Notes: generated from the sequence alone by a model not told the origin. A DNA stretch of 59,815 bases from an uncultured Methylopila sp. (GCA_902168115.1 CABHPB010000001.1:1-59815), one strand, 5' to 3'. Shown: positions 36,339-47,818, counted from the first letter of the stretch. Translations and numbers: made by a program.

Positions 36339-37697
36339 TCACGCCTCGACCGAACTCTCCGCCAGCATCTTCTCGAGCCAGTGGATGTCGTACTCGCCGT
36401 CCTGGATCGACTGGTTCCGCACCAGATGGCGGAACAGCGGAAGCGTCGTATCGACGCCGTCGACGACGAACTCGTCGAGCGCGCGGCGAAGGCGCATCAG
36501 GCATTCGGTGCGGTTGCGGCCGTGGACGATCAGCTTGCCGATCAGGCTGTCGTAGTTCGGCGGGATCCGGTAGCCCTGATAGGCGGCGCTGTCGACGCGC
36601 ACGCCGAGGCCGCCCGGCACGTGGTAGTACTCGATGCGGCCGGGTGAGGGGCGGAAGGTCTCGGGATGCTCGGCGTTCACGCGGCACTCGATCGCGTGGC
36701 CGCGGAAGATCACCTCGTCCTGGGAGATGCCGAGCCGGGCGCCGCCCGCGATGCGGATCTGCTCGTTCACGAGATCGATGCCGGTGACCATCTCGGTGAC
36801 CGGGTGCTCGACCTGGATGCGGGTGTTCATCTCGATGAAGTAGAACCGCCCGTCCTCGTAGAGGAACTCGATCGTGCCGGCGCCGCGATACTTCAGTTCG
36901 CGCATCGCCGCGGCGCAGGTCTCGCCGATCTCGACGCGCTCGGAGGCGTTGAGCGCGGGGGAGGGGCATTCCTCCCAGACCTTCTGGTGCCGGCGCTGGA
37001 GCGAGCAGTCGCGCTCGCCGAGATGGATCGCTCCGCCCTCGCCGTCGCCCAGCACCTGCACCTCGATGTGGCGCGGCTTGCCGAGATATTTTTCGAGATA
37101 GACGGCGTCGTCGCCGAAGGCGGCCTTGGCCTCGGAGCGCGCGGTCTGCAGCGCCTCGACGAGATCGTCCTCGGTGCGCGCGACCTTCATGCCGCGTCCG
37201 CCGCCGCCGGCGGCGGCCTTCACCAGCACGGGGAAGCCGATGCCCTTCGCGACGGTCATCGCCTCGTCGTCGTCCGTGATCCCGCCTTCCGAGCCGGGCA
37301 CGACCGGGATGCCGAGGCGCTTGGCCGTCTGCTTGGCGGCGATCTTGTCGCCCATGATGCGGATGTGCTCGGCCTTCGGGCCGATGAAGACGATCTCGTG
37401 CTCTTCGAGGATCTCCGCGAAGCGCGCGTTCTCGGACAGGAAGCCGTAGCCCGGATGGATCGCGTCGGCGCCGGTGATCTCGCAGGCGGCCAGCAGGGCG
37501 GGGATGTTCAGGTAGCTCTCGCGGGCCGCGGGCGGGCCGATGCAGACGCTTTCGTCGGCGAGGCGCACATGCATGGCGTCGGCGTCGGCCGTCGAATGGA
37601 CCGCGACCGTCGGGATGCCGAGCTCCTTGCAGGCGCGCAGGATGCGGAGCGCGATCTCGCCGCGGTTGGCGATCAGAACCTTCTCGAAGCTGGCCAT
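36339..37697 (-). CDS. accC: Acetyl-CoA carboxylase, biotin carboxylase subunit
   Basis: AccC carboxylates the biotin on AccB with ATP and bicarbonate, the first step of fatty-acid synthesis. The 452-residue protein starts [20 protein letters not shown]. The ATP-grasp signature is [20 protein letters not shown], and the catalytic [18 protein letters not shown] carries the Glu and Arg of the active site. [20 protein letters not shown] is also diagnostic. It follows accB by 11 bases. Confidence 0.98.
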   Translation of the reverse strand: MASFEKVLIANRGEIALRILRACKELGIPTVAVHSTADADAMHVRLADESVCIGPPAARESYLNIPALLAACEITGADAIHPGYGFLSENARFAEILEEHEIVFIGPKAEHIRIMGDKIAAKQTAKRLGIPVVPGSEGGITDDDEAMTVAKGIGFPVLVKAAAGGGGRGMKVARTEDDLVEALQTARSEAKAAFGDDAVYLEKYLGKPRHIEVQVLGDGEGGAIHLGERDCSLQRRHQKVWEECPSPALNASERVEIGETCAAAMRELKYRGAGTIEFLYEDGRFYFIEMNTRIQVEHPVTEMVTGIDLVNEQIRIAGGARLGISQDEVIFRGHAIECRVNAEHPETFRPSPGRIEYYHVPGGLGVRVDSAAYQGYRIPPNYDSLIGKLIVHGRNRTECLMRLRRALDEFVVDGVDTTLPLFRHLVRNQSIQDGEYDIHWLEKMLAESSVEA

Positions 37698-37708
37698 CAG
37701 GTCTGCAC

Positions 37709-38167
37709 TCAGTCGATGATCAGCAGCGGCTCGCCGAACTCGACGGGCTGGCCGTCGGCGACCAGAATCTCGCGGACGGTGCCGGCGCGCGGCGCGGGGA
37801 TCGCGTTCATGGTCTTCATGGCCTCGACGATCAGCACCGTCTGGCCCTGACGCACAGTCGCGCCGACCTCGACGAAGGCGCGGGCGCCCGGCTCCGGCGC
37901 GAGATAGGCGGTGCCGACCATCGGCGAGGTCAGGACGCCGGGATGGTCCGCCGGGTCGGCCGAGGCGGGGGCGGCGGAGACGGCCGCAGGCGCGCCCGGC
38001 GCGACCGAGACGGCCGGCGCGGCCGCGACCGACAGCTGGCGCGCGACGCGCACCCGGAAGTCGCCGCGCTCGATCTCGATCTCGGAGAGGCCCTTCTCCT
38101 CGAGCAGTTCCGATAGATCGCGCACCAGCGAAAGGTCGTCGTTGGCTCTGACGGGCGGGTTGCTCAT
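37709..38167 (-). CDS. accB: Acetyl-CoA carboxylase, biotin carboxyl carrier protein
   Basis: AccB carries biotin between AccC and the carboxyltransferase. The 152-residue protein has a mobile Ala/Pro-rich linker (about residues 50-80) and a C-terminal biotinyl domain. The biotinylated lysine is in [16 protein letters not shown], where Thr replaces the usual Met after Lys. The thumb segment lies in [20 protein letters not shown]. The start is at [10 protein letters not shown]; 14 codons upstream are in frame but not family-like. It is the middle gene of aroQ-accB-accC. Confidence 0.96.
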   Translation of the reverse strand: MSNPPVRANDDLSLVRDLSELLEEKGLSEIEIERGDFRVRVARQLSVAAAPAVSVAPGAPAAVSAAPASADPADHPGVLTSPMVGTAYLAPEPGARAFVEVGATVRQGQTVLIVEAMKTMNAIPAPRAGTVREILVADGQPVEFGEPLLIID

Positions 38168-38213
38168 GGAGGACTCTGGCTTTGATGGCTCTGGTGATGC
38201 GCGTCGCATGTCG

Positions 38214-38693
38214 TCAGACGGAGAAGACTTCCGGCTCTTTCGGCGCGACCCGGCGCGCGAGCGCCTGGAGGGCGAATTCGTAGCCGTCGATCCCGAGACC
38301 GACGATCACCCCCGCCGCCGCCGCGGAGACGTAGGAGTGATGCCGGTAGCTTTCACGCGCATGGATATTGGACAGATGGACCTCGATCACCGGGATGTCC
38401 GCTGCGCGCAGCGCATCCTGGACCGCGACCGAGGTGTGGGAGAAACCGGCGGCGTTGAGGACGATGCCCTGCGCCGCGGTCCGCGCCTCCTGGATCCAGT
38501 CGATCAACACGCCTTCGTGGTTGGTCTGGCGGAAGTCGATCTCGAGCCCGAGCCCCGCGCCGACGGTCCGCGAACGCGTCTCGACGTCGCCGAGCGTCGC
38601 CGTGCCGTAGACCGCGGGCTCTCGCAGGCCAAGCAGGTTCAGGTTCGGGCCGTTCAGGACGAAGACGACGGGTTTCAGCGGGCCGCTCGCGAT
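38214..38693 (-). CDS. aroQ: Type II 3-dehydroquinate dehydratase with non-canonical start
   Basis: AroQ dehydrates 3-dehydroquinate in the shikimate pathway. The frame encodes the full family: [21 protein letters not shown] with the catalytic Tyr, then [36 protein letters not shown] and the catalytic His in [20 protein letters not shown]. The length is about 159 residues, as expected. There is no ATG, GTG or TTG between the in-frame TAA upstream (about 38744-38742) and the core. The natural N-terminus would be ATC GCG AGC GGC at 38693, reading as MASGPLKP if ATC initiates. CTG at 38678 is the other candidate. Confidence 0.85.
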   Translation of the reverse strand: MASGPLKPVVFVLNGPNLNLLGLREPAVYGTATLGDVETRSRTVGAGLGLEIDFRQTNHEGVLIDWIQEARTAAQGIVLNAAGFSHTSVAVQDALRAADIPVIEVHLSNIHARESYRHHSYVSAAAAGVIVGLGIDGYEFALQALARRVAPKEPEVFSV

Positions 38694-38814
38694 GGATTTG
38701 GGTGGACCTGCGGCCGGAGGGCCGCGCGAAACGCGCCGCCCTTATAGGCAAGACCAAGGGAGAACCCAAGCGATTCCGGATCGCGGGCGCCGAAGGCGGG
38801 CCGTCCGTCGCGCG

Positions 38815-38982
38815 CTACCGGCGGAACAGCTTCGACACGATGGCGCGGATCACGCCATGCGCGACGCGGCCCTGCGCTTCCCCGACGGAGGTCGGCGGCA
38901 GGCGTCCGGGACCGCGGCCGGTCTCCATCCGGCGACGGCGCAGATACTCGTTGGCGGCGGTCTTCATCAGGCGTCCCAGCAT
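38815..38982 (-). CDS. Small basic protein of unknown function
   Basis: I recognise no family. The 55-residue product begins MLGRLMKTAANEYLRRRRME and ends AHGVIRAIVSKLFRR, an amphipathic, basic helical layout. An acceptable GAGG precedes the ATG. The frame upstream is open and rich in Ser and Pro but lies inside the neighbouring DsbA gene region. It could be real, since small basic helical proteins of this type occur in Hyphomicrobiales. Confidence 0.5.
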   Translation of the reverse strand: MLGRLMKTAANEYLRRRRMETGRGPGRLPPTSVGEAQGRVAHGVIRAIVSKLFRR

Positions 38983-39037
38983 CACGGCCTCGTCGTCGAC
39001 ATGACGGGGACGAACGACGCTGGGCGGGGAGGGTTCC

Positions 39038-39793
39038 TCAGCAGACGGCCTTGCCGCATTCACGAATGGCGGCGGCGCGGCCCTTGAGGTCGTCGACCAC
39101 CGACGAGGTGTTCGGCACGACGGACTCGCCGATGACATAGGTCGGCGTGGCTTCCACGCCGAGGTCGTCGGCCATCTGCTTGGAGGCGAGCAGCGTGCGC
39201 TCGACCTCCGGCGAGGACGCTTCCTTCTGGAGCTTGGCCTCGTCGAGGCCGATCTCCTTGGCGACCGAGAGCGCCTTGGCCTTGGTGACCAGCGATTGGC
39301 CTCCCAGCAGCTTGTCGTGGAAATCCTTGAAGCGGTCGGGCGCGATGCGGCTCACTGCGATCGAGACCTGCGCGGCGCCAAGCGACTCCTCGCGGATCAC
39401 CGGCAGCTCGATCAGCACGACGCGCAGCTTCGGGTCGTCCTTGATCAGCTGGTCGATGTCCTTGATGGCCCGCCGGCAGTAGGGGCAGTTGTAGTCGAAG
39501 AACTCGACCAGCGTGACGTCGCCCTTGGGGTTGCCGAGCACGGTGTGGAGCTTCTGCTCGTCGATCTTGGTCAGGTAGGTCTTGAGCGCGACGTCGCGCT
39601 TCTCGGCGACCTTGGCCTCCTGCCGCTTGTTCCACTCCTGCTGCGCCTCGTAGAGCACGTCCGGGTTCTGGATCAGGTACTCGCGGACGATCTTGCCGAT
39701 CTCCTCCTTCTCCTTCTGGTCGAAGGCGAGGGCGGGCGCGGCGGCCGAGGCGAGCAGCGCGGCGGCGAGCCCGAGGCGGGCGAGGGTGGTCAT
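39038..39793 (-). CDS. Secreted DsbA family thiol oxidoreductase
   Basis: The 251-residue protein has a signal peptide (LGLAAALLASAAAPALAF) and a thioredoxin fold interrupted by a helical insert, the DsbA/DsbG architecture. The active site is FDYNCPYCRRAIKDIDQL. An N-terminal region (EIGKIVREYLIQNPDVLYEA) is found in the ScsC/BdbD-like DsbA group. The cis-Pro segment is VEATPTYVIGESVV. It is exported and probably introduces or repairs disulfide bonds. The gene stands alone. Confidence 0.94.
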   Translation of the reverse strand: MTTLARLGLAAALLASAAAPALAFDQKEKEEIGKIVREYLIQNPDVLYEAQQEWNKRQEAKVAEKRDVALKTYLTKIDEQKLHTVLGNPKGDVTLVEFFDYNCPYCRRAIKDIDQLIKDDPKLRVVLIELPVIREESLGAAQVSIAVSRIAPDRFKDFHDKLLGGQSLVTKAKALSVAKEIGLDEAKLQKEASSPEVERTLLASKQMADDLGVEATPTYVIGESVVPNTSSVVDDLKGRAAAIRECGKAVC

Positions 39794-39873
39794 CGTTGCG
39801 TCTCCGTCAGCGGGCGCAGGCGCGCTTCGACGCGCTTGTCGCGGGCGCGGGTGTCGAAATCACGGCGGCCGGC

Positions 39874-41286
39874 TCAGTTGTCCTTGGGCGGCGTGTAGCT
39901 TGCGATGTCGTCGGCCTTCAGCCAGTTGGGCGTGCCCTGCTTCAGGCCCTTCTTTGCGCGGTTGGCGATCTGGCGGGCGGTGCCGTAGTCGCCGTCGGCG
40001 AAGGCGGCCTGCGCCGAGGCGAGGTCGGCCTCGGGGATCCGGTTCTTCTGCGCATAGGCGATGGCGAGCTTGCGGAAGCCGTCGGCGTTCTTCGAGTCGC
40101 GAGCGGTCGCGCGGGTCAGCTCCGAGATCGCGTCGCCGCCTGCGGCCTTGCCGCCGGAGGCCGTCAGCGCCTCGCCGAGCATGGTGCGGATCAGCTGCGC
40201 GTTGGGCGCGAGCGAGACGGCCTTGCGAAGCTCCGGCACGGCCTGCGCCGGCTTGCCGTTCTCCAGATAGGCCTGGCCCTTCAGCTCGTGGAAATAGGCG
40301 TTATTCGGCTGGCTCGCGATCAGCCCGTCGATCTGTTCGACCGCGCCGGCGAGCGGGGCGGAGCGATAGGAGGCGATGGCGCGGGCGTAGCGGGCCGGCA
40401 GGCTCATGTCGCTCGGCGGGTAGCGCCGGCCCACCCCCTGCGGGGTGTCGACGAAGCCGAACAGCTTGGCGCGCATCAGGTCGTGCCGGGCCTGCAAGGC
40501 GGGCGGGTCGAGCTTGTCGAAGTTGGGGCTCTTGCGCGCCAGCTCCTCGAGGCTCGCGATGCGGTCGGCCGGCATCGGATGGCTCTGCGCGTACGGGTCG
40601 ATGAACTGCTTGGAGAAGGCGATCTGGCTGTCGAACCGCTTGAAGGTGGTCAGCATGCCCTTGGCCGACTGGCCGGACTTGGCGAGGAAGCTCACCGCCG
40701 CGCGGTCCGCCGCCGCTTCCTCGCCGCGCTGATAGGACAGCAGCGAGCGGCGGATCGCCTCCTGCGGCGCCATGATCGCGCCGGCGGCCGCGCCGCCGTT
40801 CGAGTTCTTTGAGGCCATCGCCGCGGCCGCGCCGCCGATGCCGAGCAGCATCGCCACGATGGACAGGGTCTGCGCCTGGTCGAGTCGCTGGCGAAGCCGG
40901 GCGAGATGGCCGCCGGTGATGTGGCCGGTCTCGTGCGCGAGGACGCCGATGATCTCGTTCGGCGTCTTGGAATCCATCAGCGCGCCGACGTTGACGAAGA
41001 TGCGCCGCCCGTCTGCGACGAAGGCGTTGAAGTCGCGGCTGTTGATCAGCGTGATCTCGACCACGCCCTCGTTGATGCCGGCCGCCTGGAAGATCGGCCG
41101 CATGTAGTCGCGCAGCAGCGTCTCGATCTCCGCGTCGCGGATGATCGGCAGGCCCTTCGGCGCTTGGGCCGCGGCGGGAGACGGAAGCGATACGCCGGTC
41201 GCGGCGAGCGCCATGGCGGTCGCGAGAATCGTCGCGCGCTTCAGCGCGCGCGCCGCGAGACTAGATGCTTTGACGCCAAAGGCCAT
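39874..41286 (-). CDS. Secreted M48 metalloprotease with TPR repeats (BepA-like)
   Basis: The 470-residue protein has a signal peptide (MAFGVKASSLAARALKRATI then LATAMALAATGVSLPSPAAA). The zinc-protease motif HETGHITGGHLA lies at about residue 118, with the third ligand in RGEEAAADRAAVSFL. TPR helices follow from about residue 300 (PNNAYFHELKGQAYLENGKP). The layout matches periplasmic BepA-like proteases that monitor outer-membrane protein assembly. The ATG at 41286 begins a clean signal peptide; the frame upstream is not family-like. Confidence 0.94.
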   Translation of the reverse strand: MAFGVKASSLAARALKRATILATAMALAATGVSLPSPAAAQAPKGLPIIRDAEIETLLRDYMRPIFQAAGINEGVVEITLINSRDFNAFVADGRRIFVNVGALMDSKTPNEIIGVLAHETGHITGGHLARLRQRLDQAQTLSIVAMLLGIGGAAAAMASKNSNGGAAAGAIMAPQEAIRRSLLSYQRGEEAAADRAAVSFLAKSGQSAKGMLTTFKRFDSQIAFSKQFIDPYAQSHPMPADRIASLEELARKSPNFDKLDPPALQARHDLMRAKLFGFVDTPQGVGRRYPPSDMSLPARYARAIASYRSAPLAGAVEQIDGLIASQPNNAYFHELKGQAYLENGKPAQAVPELRKAVSLAPNAQLIRTMLGEALTASGGKAAGGDAISELTRATARDSKNADGFRKLAIAYAQKNRIPEADLASAQAAFADGDYGTARQIANRAKKGLKQGTPNWLKADDIASYTPPKDN

Positions 41287-43257
<1,971 letters not shown>

Positions 43258-43287
43258 GCAGGGCGTTGGTGAAAAGCTGCATTGGCC

Positions 43288-43408
43288 GACTGCGTGCTTC
43301 GAGACGCGCCTTCGGCGCTCCTCAGCATGAGGACTGTCTGAGCTACTGCCTCCACCACGGTCCTCATGCTGAGGAGCCCGCGGATGCGGGCGTCTCGAAG
43401 CACGCAGT
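43288..43408. repeat. Long palindromic intergenic element, copy 2
   Basis: The left half is GACTGCGTGCTTCGAGACGC through CTCCTCAGCATGAGGA, and the right half TCCTCATGCTGAGGAG through CGAAGCACGCAG. It is the same element as at 36201-36325. The inner loop differs, which fits a repeat that is mobile or conserved in its arms. It occupies the gap between pyrG and the VOC gene. Confidence 0.85.
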
Positions 43409-43414
43409 TCGTTC

Positions 43415-44275
43415 GTGAGCGCAGCGATGCAGCGCGGCCTCGACCATCTGATCCATCTCGTCGAAAACCTCGACGCAGCGGCCGCGGCCTACGAGGCGCT
43501 CGGCTTCAAGGTCGGAGCCGAGAACCGGCATCCGTTCGGCACGAAGAACCGCATCGTCCAGTTCCCCGGCGTCTTCATCGAGATCCTGGCGATCGGCGAC
43601 CATGCGCCGATCCCCGAGCCCGGCCCGAAGGAGGTCTCCTTCGCCGCCTTCCATCGCGACCGGCTGGCGCGGGCGGGCGAGGGCGGATCGGCGCTCGTGC
43701 TCGAAAGCCGCGACGCCATGGCGGACGCGAAATCCTTCGCCGGGTCCGGGATCGGCGATTTCGAGCCGTTCTTCTTCGAGCGGCGGGGGCGTCGTCCGGA
43801 CGGGTCGGAGACGCATGTCGCCTTCGAGCTCGCCTTCGCGCAGGATGCGGCCTCGCCCGATACGAGCTTCTTCGCCTGTGAGCACAAGCATCCCGAAAAC
43901 TTCTGGTCGGAGGCCGCGCAGGCGCATCCGAACGGCGCGACCGAAATCCTCGGCGCGGTGCTGACGGCGGAAAACCCGTCCGACCATCATGTCTTCCTGA
44001 AAGAATTTTCGGGCGTGCGCGATTTCCGCGCCTCCTCGCTCGGCCTCCACATCGAGACGCCGCGCGGCCGGATCGAGGTGCTGACGCCGGCGGCCTTCCT
44101 GCTGCGGACGGGCGCGCCGGCGCCCGAAGGCGAGGGCATGCGGCTCGCGGCGATCCGAATCGCGTCTCCGAACCTCAAGGCGGTCGCGACGCCCGAGCGG
44201 CCGCGCGGCGACCAGGTGATCGGTCCCGATCAGCTCTTCGGCCTCACGCTGCTGCTGGAGCCGGCGTCGGCTTAA
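43415..44275 (+). CDS. VOC/glyoxalase-like domain protein
   Basis: The 286-residue protein has the Glyoxalase-like (PF13468-type) N-terminal domain: GLDHLIHLVENLDAAAAAYE and LGFKVGAENRHPFGTKNRIV. A second domain half includes TEILGAVLTAENPSDHHVFL. The metal site and reaction are unknown. Such genes recurrently follow pyrG in Hyphomicrobiales. The start is GTG at 43415 or ATG at 43427; the former fits the family length better. Confidence 0.85.
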   Translation: MSAAMQRGLDHLIHLVENLDAAAAAYEALGFKVGAENRHPFGTKNRIVQFPGVFIEILAIGDHAPIPEPGPKEVSFAAFHRDRLARAGEGGSALVLESRDAMADAKSFAGSGIGDFEPFFFERRGRRPDGSETHVAFELAFAQDAASPDTSFFACEHKHPENFWSEAAQAHPNGATEILGAVLTAENPSDHHVFLKEFSGVRDFRASSLGLHIETPRGRIEVLTPAAFLLRTGAPAPEGEGMRLAAIRIASPNLKAVATPERPRGDQVIGPDQLFGLTLLLEPASA

Positions 44276-44387
44276 ACATCCGGCAAATTTCCCACGTCGG
44301 CGCTGGTGAATGTCTTGACCTCACGGGGTCGGGAGCCGCAGAAGTGCGCCGCCGCGCCGGGGGGCGTGGTTTTTCGGGGAAATTCGC

Positions 44388-44720
44388 ATGCTTAAGTCCG
44401 TCATCGTCGCCGGCGCGCTCGCGCTCGCGACCGTCTCGTTCTGCGCGCCCGCCGGCGCGGCCGACCGCAAGGTCAACATCATCAACAAGACAAAGCACAC
44501 GATGAGCGAGTTCTACGCCTCCGTCGTCGGCGCCGACGACTGGGAGGAGGACATTCTCGGCTCGGACGAGCTCGCGCCAGGCGAGAGCGTCGAGGTCGAC
44601 ATCGACGACGGCTCGGGCAAGTGCAAGTTCGACTTCATGGGCGTGTTCGACGACGGCGAGAAGGTCGTGAAGAAGAACATCAACGTGTGCACCACGGGCC
44701 AGTTCAGCTTCACCGAGTGA
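44388..44720 (+). CDS. Small secreted protein of unknown function
   Basis: The 110-residue product has a signal peptide ([20 protein letters not shown], then PAGAA) and an acidic mature part with two cysteines (in GKCKFDFMG and INVCTTGQF). [20 protein letters not shown] and the segment [13 protein letters not shown] resemble a family of uncharacterised alphaproteobacterial secreted proteins. It sits between the VOC gene and kdsA and has its own terminator-like hairpin downstream. Confidence 0.75.
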   Translation: MLKSVIVAGALALATVSFCAPAGAADRKVNIINKTKHTMSEFYASVVGADDWEEDILGSDELAPGESVEVDIDDGSGKCKFDFMGVFDDGEKVVKKNINVCTTGQFSFTE

Positions 44721-44766
44721 CGTCGGCGCGCGCTGGCAGGGCCGGCGCAAGCCTGATAAGTCCGAG

Positions 44767-44806
44767 CCGCCCGGCCGCCCGAACGGAGCCGCCGGGCGGT
44801 TTCGTT
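44767..44806 (+). terminator. Terminator-like hairpin after the secreted protein gene
   Basis: The stem CCGCCCGG/CCGGGCGG with a loop of about 17 bases is followed by TTTCGTTT. It lies 47 bases past the stop and 18 before the kdsA start. The loop is long, so intrinsic termination is uncertain. Confidence 0.5.
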
Positions 44807-44823
44807 TCACGAGGCATGTCGCG

Positions 44824-45687
44824 ATGAACGCCCCAGTCCAGAACCGCCCCGACGCGATCGTCGAGATCGGCGAGGCAGCGGGCGCCGTCCGTTTCGGCAA
44901 CGACCTCCCGCTCGCCCTCATCGCCGGCCCCTGCCAGATGGAGAGCCGCGCCCATGCGCTCGAGGTCGCCTCGGCGCTGAAGGAGATGGCGGGGCGGCTG
45001 AAGATCGGCCTCGTCTTCAAGACGTCCTTCGACAAGGCCAACCGCACCAGCGCCAGCGCCGCCCGCGGCATGGGGCTGGACGCGGCGCTGCCGGTCTTCG
45101 CGGAGATCAGGGAGGCGCTTGGTCTTCCGACGCTAACCGACGTCCATGACGCAGCGCAGTGCGCGCCGGTGGGAGAGGTCGTCGACGTTCTGCAGATTCC
45201 TGCGTTTCTATGCCGTCAGACCGACCTGCTGCTCGCCGCCGCCGCGACGGGGCGTGTGGTCAACGTCAAGAAGGGCCAGTTCCTCGCGCCCTGGGACATG
45301 AAGAACGTCGTCCAGAAGCTGACCGGGGCCGGCAACCCGCATGTGCTGCTGACCGAGCGCGGCGCCTCCTTCGGCTACAACACGCTGGTCTCGGACATGC
45401 GCGCGCTGCCCGAGATGGCCAAGACCGGCGCGCCGGTGATCTTCGATGCGACACATTCCGTGCAGCAGCCGGGCGGGCAGGGCACGTCGTCCGGGGGCCA
45501 GCGCGAATACGTCGCCGTGCTGGCGCGGGCGGCGGTCGCGGTCGGCGTCGCGGGCGTCTTCATCGAGACCCATCCCGATCCCGACAAGGCGCCGTCGGAC
45601 GGCCCGAACATGGTGCCGCTAAAGGAGCTGCCGGACCTGGTCGAACGGCTGCAGGCGATCGACTGGCTGATCAAGCCGGCGGTCTGA
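44824..45687 (+). CDS. kdsA: 3-deoxy-8-phosphooctulonate synthase
   Basis: KdsA makes Kdo-8-phosphate from arabinose 5-phosphate and phosphoenolpyruvate for lipopolysaccharide inner core. The 287-residue protein shows [20 protein letters not shown], the catalytic [17 protein letters not shown] and [20 protein letters not shown]. The substrate site is [39 protein letters not shown] and the Cys in [10 protein letters not shown] mark the metal-dependent KdsA class. It implies the cell has lipopolysaccharide. Confidence 0.97.
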   Translation: MNAPVQNRPDAIVEIGEAAGAVRFGNDLPLALIAGPCQMESRAHALEVASALKEMAGRLKIGLVFKTSFDKANRTSASAARGMGLDAALPVFAEIREALGLPTLTDVHDAAQCAPVGEVVDVLQIPAFLCRQTDLLLAAAATGRVVNVKKGQFLAPWDMKNVVQKLTGAGNPHVLLTERGASFGYNTLVSDMRALPEMAKTGAPVIFDATHSVQQPGGQGTSSGGQREYVAVLARAAVAVGVAGVFIETHPDPDKAPSDGPNMVPLKELPDLVERLQAIDWLIKPAV

Positions 45688-45693
45688 GGGCCC

Positions 45694-46710
45694 TCAGGAC
45701 TGCGCCACCAGGCGCCCCTCCGTCCGGTCGTAGCGGACGAAGGCGGCGGGCGAGACATGGGCGCCGCCGACCCAGTGCTCCACCGTGTTGACCACGCGAT
45801 GGTCGAGGCGTCCGGCCAGCACCTCGCGGCCGGCCCTCGTCAGCCTCAGCCGGGCGCGGGCGAACTCGGCGTAGCCGCGGTCGGCGGGGCGACCGACATA
45901 GCTCCTCGACGTCGCCGGCAGGCCTTCGATCAGCGGGCGCTCGGCGAAGGCGAGCCCGTCGAGCCGGCGGAAGAAGCTCGCGTCGCCGAGGAACCGGGCA
46001 TCGTCCTCCTCCGTCACGCGTCGGAACAGCTCGCCGGAGGAGACCTCCTCGCGGCCGAGATGCGCGAGCGCGCGCTCTTCCGTCAGCGTGAGGCCCCTGA
46101 GCGGGTCCGGAAGCTCCGCGAGCAGTCGCTTCAGGGCGCCGCAGAGATGGGGCAGGGCGCTGGTGTCCGCGTCGGCGAGCTCCACGAGGGCGTGGGGCGA
46201 GGGCGCGGTGAACGCGGCCCATGCGGCGCTCGCGAGGGTCTGCTGCTCCTTCGTCACCGGCCGCGCGTCGCCGGCGAGGCGGCGCATGCGCCGCGGATCC
46301 TGCCGGCCGAGATAGTCGTCGGCCTGGACGAGATAGAGCCCGTCGAGCCGGTTCTCGGAGCGAAAAAAGTCAAGGATCTGAAGCAGCTGAAGCTGGTCGT
46401 AGAGGTCGTGCTCCAGCCAGATCTCGATGCGCTCGTAGTCCGCGTGCCGGCGCACTGCGGCGTCGCGGTCGTGGAACTCGGCCGCGACCTCGTCCGCCCC
46501 GAGGCCGAAGTCGGCGGCGATGAACGCCGCGCGGATCGCCGACAGCCGCTCCAACCCGCCGGCGTCCGGAACCGGCCCGTCATGCAGGACGTCGCGCCAC
46601 GCCAGCACGGACCCGGCGATCCCGGCCGCCTGCAGCCGCGTGACGGCGCTGTCGCCGTTGGTGATGACCAGACGCTCGGCCGGCGCGGACTCCGTCGTGT
46701 CAGTCGTCAT
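45694..46710 (-). CDS. DUF1835 domain protein
   Basis: The 338-residue protein begins with the DUF1835 pattern LVITNGDSAVTRLQAAGI and SVLAWRDVLHDGPVPDAGGL, followed by FHDRDAAVRRHADYERIEIW. The C-terminal half is helical with LTEERALAHLGREEVSSGEL. No activity is known for the family. It is on the minus strand, converging on kdsA with six bases between stops. It lies 179 bases downstream of the formyltransferase-like gene. Confidence 0.88.
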   Translation of the reverse strand: MTTDTTESAPAERLVITNGDSAVTRLQAAGIAGSVLAWRDVLHDGPVPDAGGLERLSAIRAAFIAADFGLGADEVAAEFHDRDAAVRRHADYERIEIWLEHDLYDQLQLLQILDFFRSENRLDGLYLVQADDYLGRQDPRRMRRLAGDARPVTKEQQTLASAAWAAFTAPSPHALVELADADTSALPHLCGALKRLLAELPDPLRGLTLTEERALAHLGREEVSSGELFRRVTEEDDARFLGDASFFRRLDGLAFAERPLIEGLPATSRSYVGRPADRGYAEFARARLRLTRAGREVLAGRLDHRVVNTVEHWVGGAHVSPAAFVRYDRTEGRLVAQS

Positions 46711-46888
46711 CGCCGAACCGGTGCCTCGCTGCGTCGATCATGCGCGAGAGACTCGGCGATGCGTTGGGCGTTTCCGGGGCGGACGCGGCGACGGAGTCCC
46801 AGCGCGAGCGCTTCTTGGAAAGGCGCCTTCCGGGGCTCGACGGCCGGCGGTCGGGGCCGCCGCAAAGGCGCCACAGGCGCCACAGTCC

Positions 46889-47818
46889 TCAGCCGAGAAT
46901 GGCGCCCGTCTCGAGCCCCGCGGCTCGCGCGAAGTCCCCGGCCGGCGCCTTGCCCTCGCCGTCCAGCTGGACGCGCGTGACCTTCATGCGCCCGTCGGCG
47001 CAGACCACCTGGAACCCGTCCTCCTCGATCTCGACGATCTGGCCGAGCTTGCCGCCGATCTCCTTCGGGGTCTTCGCCGGCATCGGCGTCGCGTCGAGGA
47101 TCTTGAGCGTCTTGTCGCCGAGCGTCGTCCAGGCGCCGGGAGCGGGATTGCAGCCGCGTATCAGCCGGTCGATCTGTGACCAGGGTTTGCCCCAGTCGAT
47201 CCGCGCGTTCCCCTTGCGGCAGAGGCCCTCATAGGTCGCGAGGCTCTCGTCCTGCCTGATGCGGGGCGCCTTGCCCTCGCGCACGAGATCGACGGCCTCG
47301 AGCATGGCTTCGACGCCCATCGGGAACAGGCGATCAAAATAGACCGAGCCCAGCGTGTCCTTCGGGCCGATCGGGGTCGTCTTCTGCAGGAGCACGTCGC
47401 CCGTATCGAGCCCGTCGTCCGGCCAGAAGATCGAAAGGCCCGTTTCCTTCTCGCCCTTGATGATCGGCCAGTTGATCGCCGAGGCGCCGCGATAGGCCGG
47501 CAGCAGGGACGGATGGTACTGGATCGACCCGAGCGCCGGGATGTTCAGGAAGGTCGAGGGCACGAACAGTGTCACGAAGGCCATCACCTGAAGGTCCGGC
47601 TTCAGCGCCCTGAACTCGTCATGGACGGCATCGTCCTTGTAGGAGGCCGGCTGGCGCACCTCGAGGCCGGCGGCGAGCGCCGCCTCCTTCAGCGGATCGG
47701 CCTTCTGGCCCTCCTTCTCGGGGGCGACGTAGACGGCGACGACGTTCTCGCCGCGCGCGAGCAGCGCGTCCAGCACCGCCTTGCCGAAGGCCTGCTGGCC
47801 GTGGACCACGATCCGCAT
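46889..47818 (-). CDS. Formyltransferase-like protein, FDH hydrolase-domain type (putative formyl-CoA/tetrahydrofolate enzyme)
   Basis: The 309-residue protein has a formyltransferase N-terminal domain and Fmt-type C-terminal domain. The sequence follows the hydrolase domain of 10-formyltetrahydrofolate dehydrogenase (ALDH1L1) more than methionyl-tRNA formyltransferase. SIQYHPSLLPAYRGASAINW and SIFWPDDGLDTGDVLLQ align with it, as do ATYEGLCRKGNARIDWGKP and IRGCNPAPGAWTTL. Catalytic His102 and Asp138 are spaced as in that domain; Gln100 replaces the Fmt Asn. In the dehydrogenase the domain passes formyl to a phosphopantetheine arm, the same chemical group as in CoA. Next to frc and oxc it could move formyl between CoA and tetrahydrofolate. 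Reaction inferred. Confidence 0.75.
   Translation of the reverse strand: MRIVVHGQQAFGKAVLDALLARGENVVAVYVAPEKEGQKADPLKEAALAAGLEVRQPASYKDDAVHDEFRALKPDLQVMAFVTLFVPSTFLNIPALGSIQYHPSLLPAYRGASAINWPIIKGEKETGLSIFWPDDGLDTGDVLLQKTTPIGPKDTLGSVYFDRLFPMGVEAMLEAVDLVREGKAPRIRQDESLATYEGLCRKGNARIDWGKPWSQIDRLIRGCNPAPGAWTTLGDKTLKILDATPMPAKTPKEIGGKLGQIVEIEEDGFQVVCADGRMKVTRVQLDGEGKAPAGDFARAAGLETGAILG

Noticed and set aside
46889-47818. Housekeeping methionyl-tRNA formyltransferase (fmt)
   Set aside because: The catalytic Asn is Gln here, the segments match the 10-formyl-THF dehydrogenase hydrolase domain better, and no def gene is adjacent.
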